Of a DNA stretch of 15,603 bases, positions 1-7,432 are shown one piece after another. Source of the stretch: a bacterium (lineage in GTDB: Bacteria > Patescibacteriota > Minisyncoccia > Minisyncoccales > JANBVM01); assembly GCA_030591065.1 (NCBI GenBank), contig JAUVBU010000011.1, positions 1 to 15,603 on the forward strand, read 5' to 3'. The notes under the pieces are model-generated. The model did not search any database. It was not told the origin of the DNA and saw only the letters and a program-made list of their open reading frames with translations. A program made the translations under genes and the position numbers. Numbering within the stretch: position 1 is the first letter of the stretch; every line of letters begins with the position of its first letter.

Positions 1-1
1 A

Positions 2-1006
2 TGCCCACTTTGCTTTTCGGTTTTAGAAAAAAATAACGGAAAAGAGTTCAAGGTTATAGGTGTTTCGAAAGTTAGTATCCCAACGCTTGTTCATCCGAAA
101 ACTCCTTATTTTGTTTTGGTATTAGAAGATGAAAATAAGAACCGTTGGACCCATAAGTCTCTTGAGGAATATAAGATGGGAGAAAAGTTTTATGTAAAAC
201 CTATTCCAGGAGAAAAAACCGTCGCTGTCTGGCGTGTAAAATATGATATTCCCGAAACAATTAAAACAGTTGTTGAATTAATAGGAGGAATAAATATTAA
301 CCAAAGCTCTAAAATTCTTATTCTCCCCACGCTAAATATTCCCAAACATCCTTATTTTGCCGAGAATACTAGCCCTCAGTTCCTAGACGGAGTTATTAAA
401 TTCTTAATTCAAAGCGGAGCTAATCATAAAAATATAAAAGTTGGAGCTCAAAGTTTTAATGACCTTCCGATAGAATCTTCGGTTCAAAAGTCTCAATTAT
501 TAAAAGTTTGTGTAAAAAATAAAACCGAACCATTAGACTTATCTAAAACAAATTTTGTTGCAAAAAAACAAGGAAACACAACCTTTGAAATCTCCGAAGA
601 AGCTTTTAATAATAATTTAGTTATTAATTTACCCATACTAAAGCTTGATAAAAAGTTCGGAGTTAAGGGGGCCTCAGAAAACACATTAAAACTTCTCAGT
701 AAAAAATCTTATGTTTCTCTGAAATATCTCTATGATTATCCCAAACTAATAACTGAAGCAGAAAAAGTTTTACCTAAATCTTTAACAATTGCGGAAGGAA
801 TTTCTATTCAAAAGGAAACTGGACATACAGCTCTTTTAGGACTAATTTTAGCCAGCTTTAATTCTTTTAACATAGAAAGGGTGTTTGCTGAAATCACAAT
901 GAAAAAAGATTTGCCAGATTATCTTAAAAATATTAAAATCCAAGATGTCCCAATTGCCGGACGGAGAATTGGGGAATTACAATATGACGTGGAAAAATTT
1001 TACTAA
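2..1006 (+). CDS. DUF35-like zinc-ribbon/OB-fold domain fused to DUF362 (5' partial)
   Basis: The reading frame is open from the left edge, so the start lies upstream; a TTG at 116 is an in-frame codon, not a convincing start. Seen: the visible protein (334 residues) opens with CPLC, like the second knuckle of a DUF35 zinc ribbon. A beta-rich stretch of about 65 residues follows (TPYFVLVLEDENK, then YKMGEKFYVKP), resembling the DUF35 OB-fold, which typically reads PYVVALVELDEG...IGMPVEV. The rest resembles DUF362: a strand ILILPTLNIPK, then FLIQSGANHKNIKVG, then NLVINLPILKL...FGVKGASEN, and LTIAEGISIQ near the C-terminus. Known: DUF35 proteins bind acyl-CoA and act with thiolases and HMG-CoA synthase in archaea; DUF362 has no settled function. 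Inferred: a role in acyl-CoA handling, since it heads a fatty acid gene cluster. The DUF362 call is firmer than the DUF35 call because the N-terminus is cut. Confidence 0.7.
   Translation, partial: CPLCFSVLEKNNGKEFKVIGVSKVSIPTLVHPKTPYFVLVLEDENKNRWTHKSLEEYKMGEKFYVKPIPGEKTVAVWRVKYDIPETIKTVVELIGGININQSSKILILPTLNIPKHPYFAENTSPQFLDGVIKFLIQSGANHKNIKVGAQSFNDLPIESSVQKSQLLKVCVKNKTEPLDLSKTNFVAKKQGNTTFEISEEAFNNNLVINLPILKLDKKFGVKGASENTLKLLSKKSYVSLKYLYDYPKLITEAEKVLPKSLTIAEGISIQKETGHTALLGLILASFNSFNIERVFAEITMKKDLPDYLKNIKIQDVPIAGRRIGELQYDVEKFY
971..974 (+). promoter_or_regulatory. Shine-Dalgarno-like site choosing the bioY start
   Basis: GGGG at 971-974, followed by AATTACAAT, lies 9 bases before the ATG at 984. 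The upstream in-frame ATG at 945 has only an A/T-rich leader. This is the main reason for starting bioY at 984. The site lies inside the end of the upstream gene. Confidence 0.4.
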
Positions 1007-1571
1007 AAACAACTACTTAACACCGAAAGACAGCGTTTTTTGCTTATCAGGGGAAAAAAACCTATCTTTAATTAAAGACATTACTTTGATTTTAGGTCTT
1101 GCTTTGTTAACCGGAATTTCCGCAAAAATAAAAGTGGATATAGGAGTTATTCCTATAACTATGCAAACGCTAACAGTGTTATTGGGTGCTGGGTTGTTAG
1201 GAAAAAAAAGAGCAACTCTTTCTCAGATTACTTATTTTCTAGGAGGGTTAATGGGAATTCCTTGGTTTTCTAGGGGAGGTGGAATGATTTATATTATGAG
1301 TCCAACTTTTGGATATATAATAGGATTTATCTTCGCCACCTTTTTAGTGGGAAATTTGTTAGAAAAAGGCTGGAATGAAAGCTTTGAAAAAATCACCCTA
1401 ACAATGTTGCTTGGAAGTCTCGTTATTTATATCCCTGGACTCTTTTGGCTCTCCAACTTTATTGATGTTTCGAAAATTTTAACTATTGGATTTTACCCTT
1501 TTATTTTGGGAGATTTCTTAAAAGTTTTTCTGACAACCTTAATTTTATCTCTTCGTTTAAATATTCTTTAA
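984..1571 (+). CDS. bioY: BioY-type biotin transporter, substrate-binding (S) subunit
   Basis: Integral membrane protein that captures biotin for an ECF-type transporter. From the ATG at 984 it has 195 residues, close to the family's usual 180-200. Seen: a short polar N-terminus, then about six hydrophobic segments. The BioY signature VIPITMQTL is at residues 55-63, a Gly-rich loop RGGGM at 97-101, SPTFGYIIGF at 106-115, and PFILGDFLK at 172-180. Another ATG at 945 would add 13 residues but overlaps the upstream gene more and lacks a ribosome site. The start overlaps the DUF362 gene by 23 bases. No EcfA/EcfT energy-coupling genes are in the window, so they are elsewhere or BioY works alone. 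Context is strong: biotin is needed by the carrier protein, ligase and carboxylase downstream. Confidence 0.85.
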   Translation: MTWKNFTKNNYLTPKDSVFCLSGEKNLSLIKDITLILGLALLTGISAKIKVDIGVIPITMQTLTVLLGAGLLGKKRATLSQITYFLGGLMGIPWFSRGGGMIYIMSPTFGYIIGFIFATFLVGNLLEKGWNESFEKITLTMLLGSLVIYIPGLFWLSNFIDVSKILTIGFYPFILGDFLKVFLTTLILSLRLNIL

Positions 1572-1611
1572 AAAGGTCTTAAAAAAAAAATATTAAAAAT
1601 CTAATTAAAAT

Positions 1612-2352
1612 ATGTTAAAAGATAAAGTAGTCTTAATTACAGGATCTTCTCGAGGAATAGGTAAAGCTATTGCTTTAAAATTTTCTTCCTTGGGAGCTAA
1701 AATCGCCTTAAACGATATTGCTTCACAAGAAGAAGATTTAAAAAAACTAGTTCAAGAAATTGAAGCTCAAGGAAAAATAGCTCACTATTTTTTGTCTGAT
1801 GTTTCTAGTTTAGTAAAAGTTGAAGAAATGCTTCAAAAAATTGAGTCTGAATTTGGACAGCTAGACGTACTGGTAAACAATGCTGGAATCTGCAAGGACA
1901 GAACTTTAATTAAAATGACGCAAGAAGAATGGCAACAAGTAATTAATATTAATTTAACTGGGGTTTTTAATTGCGCTAAAGCTGCTCTTCCTTTAATTGT
2001 TAAAAATCAAGGAAAAATTATTAATCTTTCTTCAGTAGTTGGACTAAAAGGAAATTTTGGGCAAGCAAATTATGCCGCAGCTAAAGCAGGTATTATTGGC
2101 TTTACTAAATCATTATCAAAAGAATTAGGAAAGACGGGGGTGACCGTAAACGCTATAGCTCCAGGATTCATAGAAACTAGACTTACCGAAAACATGCCAG
2201 AAGAAATTAAAATACAAATTAAAAGAATGACCTCCTTAAGAAGGTTTGGAAAACCTGAAGAGGTAGCTAATTTAGTCGCCTTTTTGGCCTCAGACAAAGC
2301 CAGTTTTATTACTGGAACAGTTATTGAGATCGATGGAGGTTTATCAATATGA
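1612..2352 (+). CDS. fabG: 3-oxoacyl-[ACP]/acyl-CoA reductase, SDR family (FabG)
   Basis: NAD(P)H-dependent reduction of the 3-ketoacyl intermediate, the first reductive step of each elongation cycle; cytosolic. At 246 residues it has the normal FabG length. Seen: cofactor motif TGSSRGIG at 10-17, NNAG at 89-92, and a catalytic tetrad of Asn114 (NLTGVF), Ser141 (SVVG), Tyr154 and Lys158 (YAAAK). PGFIETRLT at 184-192 and the DGG near the C-terminus are typical of FabG rather than of other SDRs. SDRs are functionally broad, but the dehydratase and enoyl reductases next door support FabG. The start has no Shine-Dalgarno site, only an A-rich leader. The gene ends in ATGA, shared with the next start. 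Whether the acyl group rides on ACP or CoA cannot be told from this sequence. Confidence 0.9.
   Translation: MLKDKVVLITGSSRGIGKAIALKFSSLGAKIALNDIASQEEDLKKLVQEIEAQGKIAHYFLSDVSSLVKVEEMLQKIESEFGQLDVLVNNAGICKDRTLIKMTQEEWQQVININLTGVFNCAKAALPLIVKNQGKIINLSSVVGLKGNFGQANYAAAKAGIIGFTKSLSKELGKTGVTVNAIAPGFIETRLTENMPEEIKIQIKRMTSLRRFGKPEEVANLVAFLASDKASFITGTVIEIDGGLSI
2335..2340 (+). promoter_or_regulatory. Shine-Dalgarno site GGAGGT for the fabZ-fabK fusion gene
   Basis: A full GGAGGT lies 8 bases before the ATG at 2349, inside the last codons of fabG (which encode Gly-Gly). With the ATGA overlap it suggests translational coupling. Because the bases also encode the conserved DGG of FabG, part of the match could be coincidence. 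Confidence 0.55.
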
Positions 2353-3848
2353 TACTAAACAAAGAACAAATTAAAAAAATCATTCCTTACGATGACCCCT
2401 TTTTATGGGTAGATGAAGTTGAAAGCATCGAAGGAAATACTATAATTGGATATAAATATACTTCTCCCGAAGATCCTTATTTTAAAGGACACTTTGTTGA
2501 TTTTCCTATTATGCCCGGAGTCTTAATAATAGAAGGAGCTGCCCAAACAGCCACCATACTTTTAAGAAAACAGATGGGAAAAGGTCACGAACAAAAACAT
2601 CTTTTAGCTTATAAGGTAAGAGGGGCTACCTTTTCTCAACCTATTTTTCCAGGAGACAAAATAAGATACGAGGTTAAGCTTTTAGGTTTTTATGGCTACA
2701 AGGTTGCTAATTTTCTAGCAAAAATTTTTGTGGGAAAAAAGCAAAAATGTGAAGCTAGGTTTGTTGTAGCTATAGTAGATAAAGAAAAACTTAAAGAAAG
2801 AAAAGTGGCAGCCGAACAAGGAGGGCCAATTACAAGAAAAAAGCTACCTCCATTAAAAGTTGGTAATCTTCTTGCTAAAATTCCAATAATTCAAGGGGGT
2901 ATGGCTATTAGAGTTTCATTACACAACTTGGCAGGAAACGTAGCAAGGCAAGGAGCGGTGGGAATTATTGCCGTTTCTGGGATGACTGATCCTGCTGAAG
3001 TAAGAGCAGAAATTAAACAAGCTCGAGAAATTGCTGGACCAGAAGGGATTATCGGAATAAATATTATGGGAGTTGCTAGTCACTTCAAGCAATTGGTTAC
3101 AGCTGCTATGGAAGAAGGAGTTAATTTAGTTATTCAGGGAGCTGGATTTAGAAAAGATATTTTTGAGATGGGTAGAAAATACAATGTTCCAATTTTCTCT
3201 ATGGCCTCTTCTGTTAAAGTAGCTAAAAAGGGAGAAGAGATGGGAGCAGCAGCTATCGTTATAGAAGGGGAAGACGCTGGAGGTCATCTTGGCTTTCCCA
3301 AGGGCCGTCCTTTTAGAAAAACTATCGACATTCTTAAAGACGTAGTTAAAGAAGTTAAAACTCCCCTTATTGCCGCCGGCGGCATTTTTGACGGAAAAGA
3401 TATTATAGAAATGTTACGAGCTGGAGCTAAGGGAGTTCAGATGGCAACCAGGTTTGTAACCACCAAAGAATGTGATGCTGATCCTAAATTTAAGCAAGCC
3501 TATTTAGACGCAAAAAAAGAAGATGGAATAATAATTCACTCTCCTGTAGGGCTCCCTGGTAGAGCTATTAAGTCTCCTCTTGTAGATAAAATTTCGGAAG
3601 GAAAAGCTCCTAAGCCAGACCCAAAGAGATGTAAGGGATGCATAGGAATGGTTTGCGATAAAAGTTATTGTATTTTAGATGCTTTAGAGAAGGCTAGAAA
3701 AGGAGATTTAGAAAACGGTCTAGTTTTTGCTGGTTCTAATTTCTGGAAAATTAAAGATATTGTCTCCGTTAAAGAACTTATAGAAGAACTTGTAACAGAA
3801 GCTAATAAAATTTTAGAACAAGAACCTTTAATTGTTAATAATGATTAA
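2349..3848 (+). CDS. FabZ dehydratase fused to FabK-type FMN enoyl reductase
   Basis: A 499-residue two-domain protein. Residues 1-150 are a hotdog-fold FabZ: DPFLWVD at 16-22, then FKGHF...IMPGVLIIEGAAQ at 46-66, with predicted catalytic His48 and Glu62. The usual GHFPG reads GHFVD, and the usual HR before PFLLVD reads YD. After a linker (150-168), residues 170-490 are a FabK/nitronate-monooxygenase TIM barrel: QGGM at 182-185, DAGGHLG at 309-315 with candidate catalytic His313, AAGGI at 342-346 and ATRFV at 366-370 for FMN. A cysteine set, Cys428, 431, 436 and 441 (C-x2-C-x4-C-x4-C), lies near the C-terminus and resembles clostridial FabK-like proteins. Inferred role: dehydration of 3-hydroxyacyl and reduction of the enoyl product in one chain. 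The reductase half could have another role, since a more typical FabK follows. The start overlaps fabG by 4 bases. Confidence 0.85.
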   Translation: MILNKEQIKKIIPYDDPFLWVDEVESIEGNTIIGYKYTSPEDPYFKGHFVDFPIMPGVLIIEGAAQTATILLRKQMGKGHEQKHLLAYKVRGATFSQPIFPGDKIRYEVKLLGFYGYKVANFLAKIFVGKKQKCEARFVVAIVDKEKLKERKVAAEQGGPITRKKLPPLKVGNLLAKIPIIQGGMAIRVSLHNLAGNVARQGAVGIIAVSGMTDPAEVRAEIKQAREIAGPEGIIGINIMGVASHFKQLVTAAMEEGVNLVIQGAGFRKDIFEMGRKYNVPIFSMASSVKVAKKGEEMGAAAIVIEGEDAGGHLGFPKGRPFRKTIDILKDVVKEVKTPLIAAGGIFDGKDIIEMLRAGAKGVQMATRFVTTKECDADPKFKQAYLDAKKEDGIIIHSPVGLPGRAIKSPLVDKISEGKAPKPDPKRCKGCIGMVCDKSYCILDALEKARKGDLENGLVFAGSNFWKIKDIVSVKELIEELVTEANKILEQEPLIVNND

Positions 3849-3856
3849 GACTATAT

Positions 3857-4789
3857 ATGTATAAACAAAATAAATTAACCAATCTTTTAGAAATTGACTA
3901 TCCAATTATTCAGGGAGGTATGGCCGGAGTTTCAGACGCAGAGTTAGTTTCTGCCGTTTCTAACGCTGGAGGTCTTGGAATTCTTGGGTCTGGATTTCTT
4001 CCCCGTAGTTGGCTAGAAAAAGAAATTGAAAAAACAAGAAAATTAACCAATAAGCCTTTTGGGGTTAATCTTTTAATACGGAATCCAAATATTACCGAGT
4101 TAATAAAAGTTGTTATTGAAAAAAAGGTTCCCATAGTTTTCACGGGAGGAGGCAATCCTCTTCCTTTGTTTCCTCACCTTAAAAAAGCTGGAATTAAAAT
4201 TATCCCGGTAGTAGGATCTGCTAGATTAGCTAAAAAGATGGAAGAGAACGAAGCAGATGCGGTAGTAGTAGAGGGACTTGAGTCTGGTGGACATATCGGA
4301 AAAATAACAACAATGGTTTTAGTTCCTCAAGCCAAACAATTATTAAATAAAATTCCATTAATTGCGGCTGGAGGTATTCATGACGCTAAAACAGCTGTAG
4401 CTACTTTTATTCTAGGAGCCGATGGGGTTCAATTAGGAACAAGATTTTTAGCAAGTAAAGAATGTCCAATTCATGAAAATTATAAAAAAGCTATTTTAGA
4501 TGCGACCGACGAAAACGTTGTTGTTGTGGCTAGATTTACAGGTCATCCAATGAGAATGATTGAAAACGAACTAACAAAAAAAGTTAGAAAGTTAGAAGAA
4601 AAAAATCCTTTTCCAGAAGAAGTTCAGACTGGAAAATATTCTAGCTCTAAAATAGAAAGTGGAAATATTAAATTTGCCCCACTCCTTTGCGGTCTTTGCG
4701 CTGGAGAAATTTCCGAGATTAAAAGCTGTAAAGAAATAATCGAGGGAATCGTAGAAGGACATAAAAAAATAATGGGAAGAAATGAATAA
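3857..4789 (+). CDS. fabK: Enoyl-[ACP]/acyl-CoA reductase II, FMN-dependent (FabK)
   Basis: Predicted NAD(P)H- and FMN-dependent reductase of trans-2-enoyl thioesters, the last step of elongation. Its 310 residues match FabK. Seen: IDYPIIQGGMAGVSD at 13-27, NAGGLGILG at 36-44, KPFGVNL at 66-72, VEGLESGGHIG at 138-148 with candidate catalytic His146, AAGGI at 170-174, and LGTRFLASKEC at 193-203. This is closer to the classical streptococcal FabK pattern than the reductase half of the fusion upstream. The segment where FabK usually has MAGQ instead reads LLCGLCAGE, bringing Cys278 and Cys281. The nitronate monooxygenase relatives are the main alternative, made less likely by the neighbours. The gene starts 8 bases after the fusion gene, without a Shine-Dalgarno site, and overlaps plsC by 8 bases. 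Confidence 0.85.
   Translation: MYKQNKLTNLLEIDYPIIQGGMAGVSDAELVSAVSNAGGLGILGSGFLPRSWLEKEIEKTRKLTNKPFGVNLLIRNPNITELIKVVIEKKVPIVFTGGGNPLPLFPHLKKAGIKIIPVVGSARLAKKMEENEADAVVVEGLESGGHIGKITTMVLVPQAKQLLNKIPLIAAGGIHDAKTAVATFILGADGVQLGTRFLASKECPIHENYKKAILDATDENVVVVARFTGHPMRMIENELTKKVRKLEEKNPFPEEVQTGKYSSSKIESGNIKFAPLLCGLCAGEISEIKSCKEIIEGIVEGHKKIMGRNE
4774..4780 (+). promoter_or_regulatory. Shine-Dalgarno-like GGGAAGA before plsC
   Basis: GGGAAGA at 4774-4780 ends one base before the ATG at 4782, within the last codons of fabK. Spacing is short for the 3' part and about 5 bases from the central G run. It supports the overlapping start and translational coupling, but is a weaker match than GGAGGT. Confidence 0.4.
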
Positions 4790-5441
4790 AGCTTTATCTT
4801 GGTTATGTAAAATATTTTTGGCCCCCATAATTAAAATTATTTTTATTAAAAAAATAAATGGGGAAGAAAATGTTCCATCTGGAAACTTTATTTTAGTTGC
4901 AAATCACCAAAGCCATCTAGACGAAATAGCGACAGCTCTTGTTTGTCTTCCCAGAAAGTTCCGCTTTATTGGTCGAGTTGACGAGATTGATGGTGTTGCT
5001 AAAATATTTCTCGACCTTTTTTATTCTTTATTTGGAGTAATTCCTTTAGATAGAAAGAGCAAAGAATCCAAGAAAAAAGTTATAAAAGAAGCTATTGGGT
5101 CTTTGAAAAAAAACAATATTTTAATACTTTACCCAGAGGGAACGAGAACTAGAACTGGCAAAATGGGTGAAGGAAAAGTTGGAACTGCTAAGTTTTTGTT
5201 GGCAACTGGAACTCCTATTTTGCCTATAGGAATAAAGGGGACAGCTGAACTTCTACCGCCAGGAGGAAAATTAAAAATAAAAAAAACTATTAGTATAAAT
5301 ATTGGGAAACCTATTTTTTTTAAACAGGAATTTAACAAAGCAAAAACCTTAGATTCCAACTCAGAAGAATACAAAAAACTCCTAGAAGAAATGACGAAAA
5401 AAATAATGAATGAAATTTTTCATTTACGACAGGAAGCCTAA
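4782..5441 (+). CDS. plsC: 1-acyl-sn-glycerol-3-phosphate acyltransferase (PlsC/AGPAT family)
   Basis: Predicted to add the second acyl chain to lysophosphatidic acid, giving phosphatidic acid, at the inner face of the membrane. It has 219 residues, within the PlsC range. Seen: an N-terminal hydrophobic segment (about 7-22) for membrane association; motif I NHQSHLD with the catalytic pair His42/Asp47; motif II GVIPLDR at 85-91; motif III YPEGTR at 117-122; motif IV TPILPIGIKG at 144-153. All four acyltransferase motifs are present. The start overlaps fabK by 8 bases. With the PlsY proteins downstream this gives both acylations of glycerol phosphate in one locus. A related acyltransferase with another acceptor cannot be excluded. 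Confidence 0.88.
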   Translation: MNKALSWLCKIFLAPIIKIIFIKKINGEENVPSGNFILVANHQSHLDEIATALVCLPRKFRFIGRVDEIDGVAKIFLDLFYSLFGVIPLDRKSKESKKKVIKEAIGSLKKNNILILYPEGTRTRTGKMGEGKVGTAKFLLATGTPILPIGIKGTAELLPPGGKLKIKKTISINIGKPIFFKQEFNKAKTLDSNSEEYKKLLEEMTKKIMNEIFHLRQEA

Positions 5442-5465
5442 GTAGAAATATTTAAATAAAACTCT

Positions 5466-7019
5466 ATGGAAATTAAAAAAATTCTTATTGCTAATCGGGG
5501 GGAGGTCGCTTTACGTATTATTAGGACCTGCCAAGAAATGAATGTTAAAACCGTTGCTTTGTGTCCAACAGAAGGTCAAGAAGAAGACTTTTTAGAAACA
5601 CGACTAGCAGACGAATATTACTTTTTAGAAAAAGAAGGGTCTGCTGGATACCTTGACCAAAAAAAGATTATTGAAATAGCGAAAAAGGCTAAAGTTGACG
5701 CTATCCATCCTGGATATGGTTTTTTAGCTGAAAATTGGAGATTTAGTAAGCTTTGTCAAAAAAATAAAATTTGGTTTATTGGTCCGCATTTTAAAATCCT
5801 AAAAAACCTTGAAGATAAAGTTGAGGCAAAAAAATTGGCCAGAAAAGCTGGTATTCCAACGCTTCCAGCTAGTAAGGGAGCAATTAGAACAAAGAAGGAC
5901 TTAATGAAGTGGGTTAATAAAATTAAACCTCCCTTTGTTTTAAAAGCTCAGCGAGGAGGTGGAGGTATTGGTATTCGAGTTATAAACGGTAAAATTGATT
6001 TTGGTAGTCTTTTCTCAATATCTGCTGGGATTCAAAGACAAATATCTGCTGCGTTTTCCGATACCGATTATTTTTTAGAAAAACACCTTCCAAAAGCTAG
6101 GCATATTGAAGTTCAAATATTGGGAGATAAAAACGGTGTCGTTCACCTAGGAGAAAGAGAGTGTAGTATTCAAAGAAGATTTCAAAAATTATTTGAAGAA
6201 GCTCCCTCTCCCTTTCTTAATGATAAAGAAAGAGAAAACGTCAGACTTTTAGCTGTAAAGCTTGGTAATAGTTTAAGATATCAAGGAGCAGGAACGGTAG
6301 AATTTTTATTAGACGAAAAGAAAAATCTTTATTTTTTAGAAGTAAATCCTCGCCTACAAGTAGAGCATCCTGTCACCGAAGCAATAACTGGAGTAGATAT
6401 TGTAGAACAACAAATTAGAGTAGCTCAAGGAGAGGAGCTTTCTTTTGTTCAAGACGATATCGTTTTTAATGGCTGGGCAGTAGAAGCTAGAATTAACGCA
6501 GAAGATCCCAGTAATAATTTTAGACCTAGTCCAGGAATAATAGAAAAATACATACCACCTGGAGGTCAAAAGATTTTTTTACACACATTTATCCATGAAG
6601 GTCAGACAATATATCCTTATTTTGATTCTCTTTTGGCAAAAGTTATTGCCCACGGAAAGACAAGAGAAGAAGCGACCTCAAGGCTTAAGCAAGCACTTGG
6701 TGAAATGGTTATAGAGGGAGTTCCAACAACCATTCCTTTTTTTCAACACCTTTTAGAAAACAAAGATTTTATTGATACAAATTTTACCACTAGCTTTATT
6801 GAAGACAGTAAAATTATTCAAGAATTACAACATCAGCCCTGTCTCGAAAAATGCAACAGTCAAAGTTCTAATAAAAAAACTATTGAGAAAAAAGAGATAG
6901 CTAACATGGTCTTTCAAATTTATAAAAATATAAAAAAGACGAGTGAATCTTCGCCTAAAAAAAACGAGGGTACGTCTAATTGGGCTATGGCTGAAAGATT
7001 AAAAATGATTCAAGATTAA
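5466..7019 (+). CDS. accC: Biotin carboxylase subunit of acyl-CoA carboxylase
   Basis: ATP-grasp enzyme that carboxylates the biotin on the carrier protein using bicarbonate. Seen in order: ILIANRGEVALRI at 6-18, HPGYGFLAEN at 81-90, ATP-binding GGGG at 164-167, RHIEVQILGD at 212-221, ERECSIQRR at 230-238, EVNPRLQVEHPVTE at 292-305 (candidate catalytic Glu292, Asn294, Arg296, Glu300), and EARINAEDP at 340-348 with Arg342, the expected biotin-enolate arginine. Two unusual residues: the glycine loop reads GGGGIG where R or K usually follows the four glycines, and QRRFQK replaces QRRHQK. At 517 residues it is about 65 longer than E. coli AccC; the lysine/serine-rich tail after residue 450 contains a short helix (EIANMVFQIYKNI) and ends near a Trp, as in some archaeal and anaerobe carboxylases. 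It is 11 bases from the carrier gene. Confidence 0.93.
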   Translation: MEIKKILIANRGEVALRIIRTCQEMNVKTVALCPTEGQEEDFLETRLADEYYFLEKEGSAGYLDQKKIIEIAKKAKVDAIHPGYGFLAENWRFSKLCQKNKIWFIGPHFKILKNLEDKVEAKKLARKAGIPTLPASKGAIRTKKDLMKWVNKIKPPFVLKAQRGGGGIGIRVINGKIDFGSLFSISAGIQRQISAAFSDTDYFLEKHLPKARHIEVQILGDKNGVVHLGERECSIQRRFQKLFEEAPSPFLNDKERENVRLLAVKLGNSLRYQGAGTVEFLLDEKKNLYFLEVNPRLQVEHPVTEAITGVDIVEQQIRVAQGEELSFVQDDIVFNGWAVEARINAEDPSNNFRPSPGIIEKYIPPGGQKIFLHTFIHEGQTIYPYFDSLLAKVIAHGKTREEATSRLKQALGEMVIEGVPTTIPFFQHLLENKDFIDTNFTTSFIEDSKIIQELQHQPCLEKCNSQSSNKKTIEKKEIANMVFQIYKNIKKTSESSPKKNEGTSNWAMAERLKMIQD

Positions 7020-7030
7020 CTAAAATTATC

Positions 7031-7417
7031 ATGAAATTAAATTTAAATATTGGTAATAAAAAATATGATATTGAGCTTAATAAAACAAGTGGTGGCTCAA
7101 TAAATATAAAAGTAGACGGAGAAGAATTTCTTTTTCAAGAAACCAAGAAAGAGAAAAAAGAGCTCTCTTTGGCTAAAACGTCTCTACCGAAAAGAAACTT
7201 TTCCGAAAAAGAAATTAAGGCACCGATTAGTGGAATAATTTCAGAAATTTTTGCAAAAGAAGGTGATGTTGTTAAACAAGGAGAAAAAGTTGCTTTGCTT
7301 TCAGCTATGAAAATGGAAAATGAAATTATTTCTGATTTTGACGGAAAAATTAAAACAGCTTTAATTAAACAAGAACAAACAGTTAAGGAGGGAGAACTTT
7401 TATTTCTTCTCGATTAG
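7031..7417 (+). CDS. accB: Biotin carboxyl carrier protein (biotinyl domain)
   Basis: Carries covalently bound biotin between the carboxylase and carboxyltransferase. It has 128 residues. Residues 1-38 form a short beta-rich N-terminal piece, 39-60 a charged linker, and 61-128 the biotinyl domain: IKAPISGIISEIF at 62-74, EGDVVKQGEKVALL at 77-90, and the biotinylation motif SAMKM at 91-95 with Lys94 as acceptor. The linker is short and charged rather than Pro/Ala-rich as in E. coli AccB, so it looks more like the carrier of propionyl/pyruvate-type carboxylases and decarboxylases. The ligase gene follows after 15 bases. A lipoyl domain is excluded by the AMKM motif. Confidence 0.93.
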   Translation: MKLNLNIGNKKYDIELNKTSGGSINIKVDGEEFLFQETKKEKKELSLAKTSLPKRNFSEKEIKAPISGIISEIFAKEGDVVKQGEKVALLSAMKMENEIISDFDGKIKTALIKQEQTVKEGELLFLLD

Positions 7418-7432
7418 TTTTTAAAAAATAAA

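Noticed and set aside
116..118. TTG at 116 as the start of the DUF362 gene
   Set aside because: The frame is open to base 2 and the upstream codons give a coherent CxxC plus OB-fold-like sequence, so the gene is cut by the edge rather than starting there.
945..983. Upstream ATG at 945 as the bioY start
   Set aside because: It adds 13 polar residues, overlaps the DUF362 gene by 62 bases and has no ribosome site, while the ATG at 984 has a G-rich site at good spacing.
2349..3848. Annotating the fusion as two genes
   Set aside because: The frame is continuous across the linker, with no stop and no ribosome site before the reductase half.
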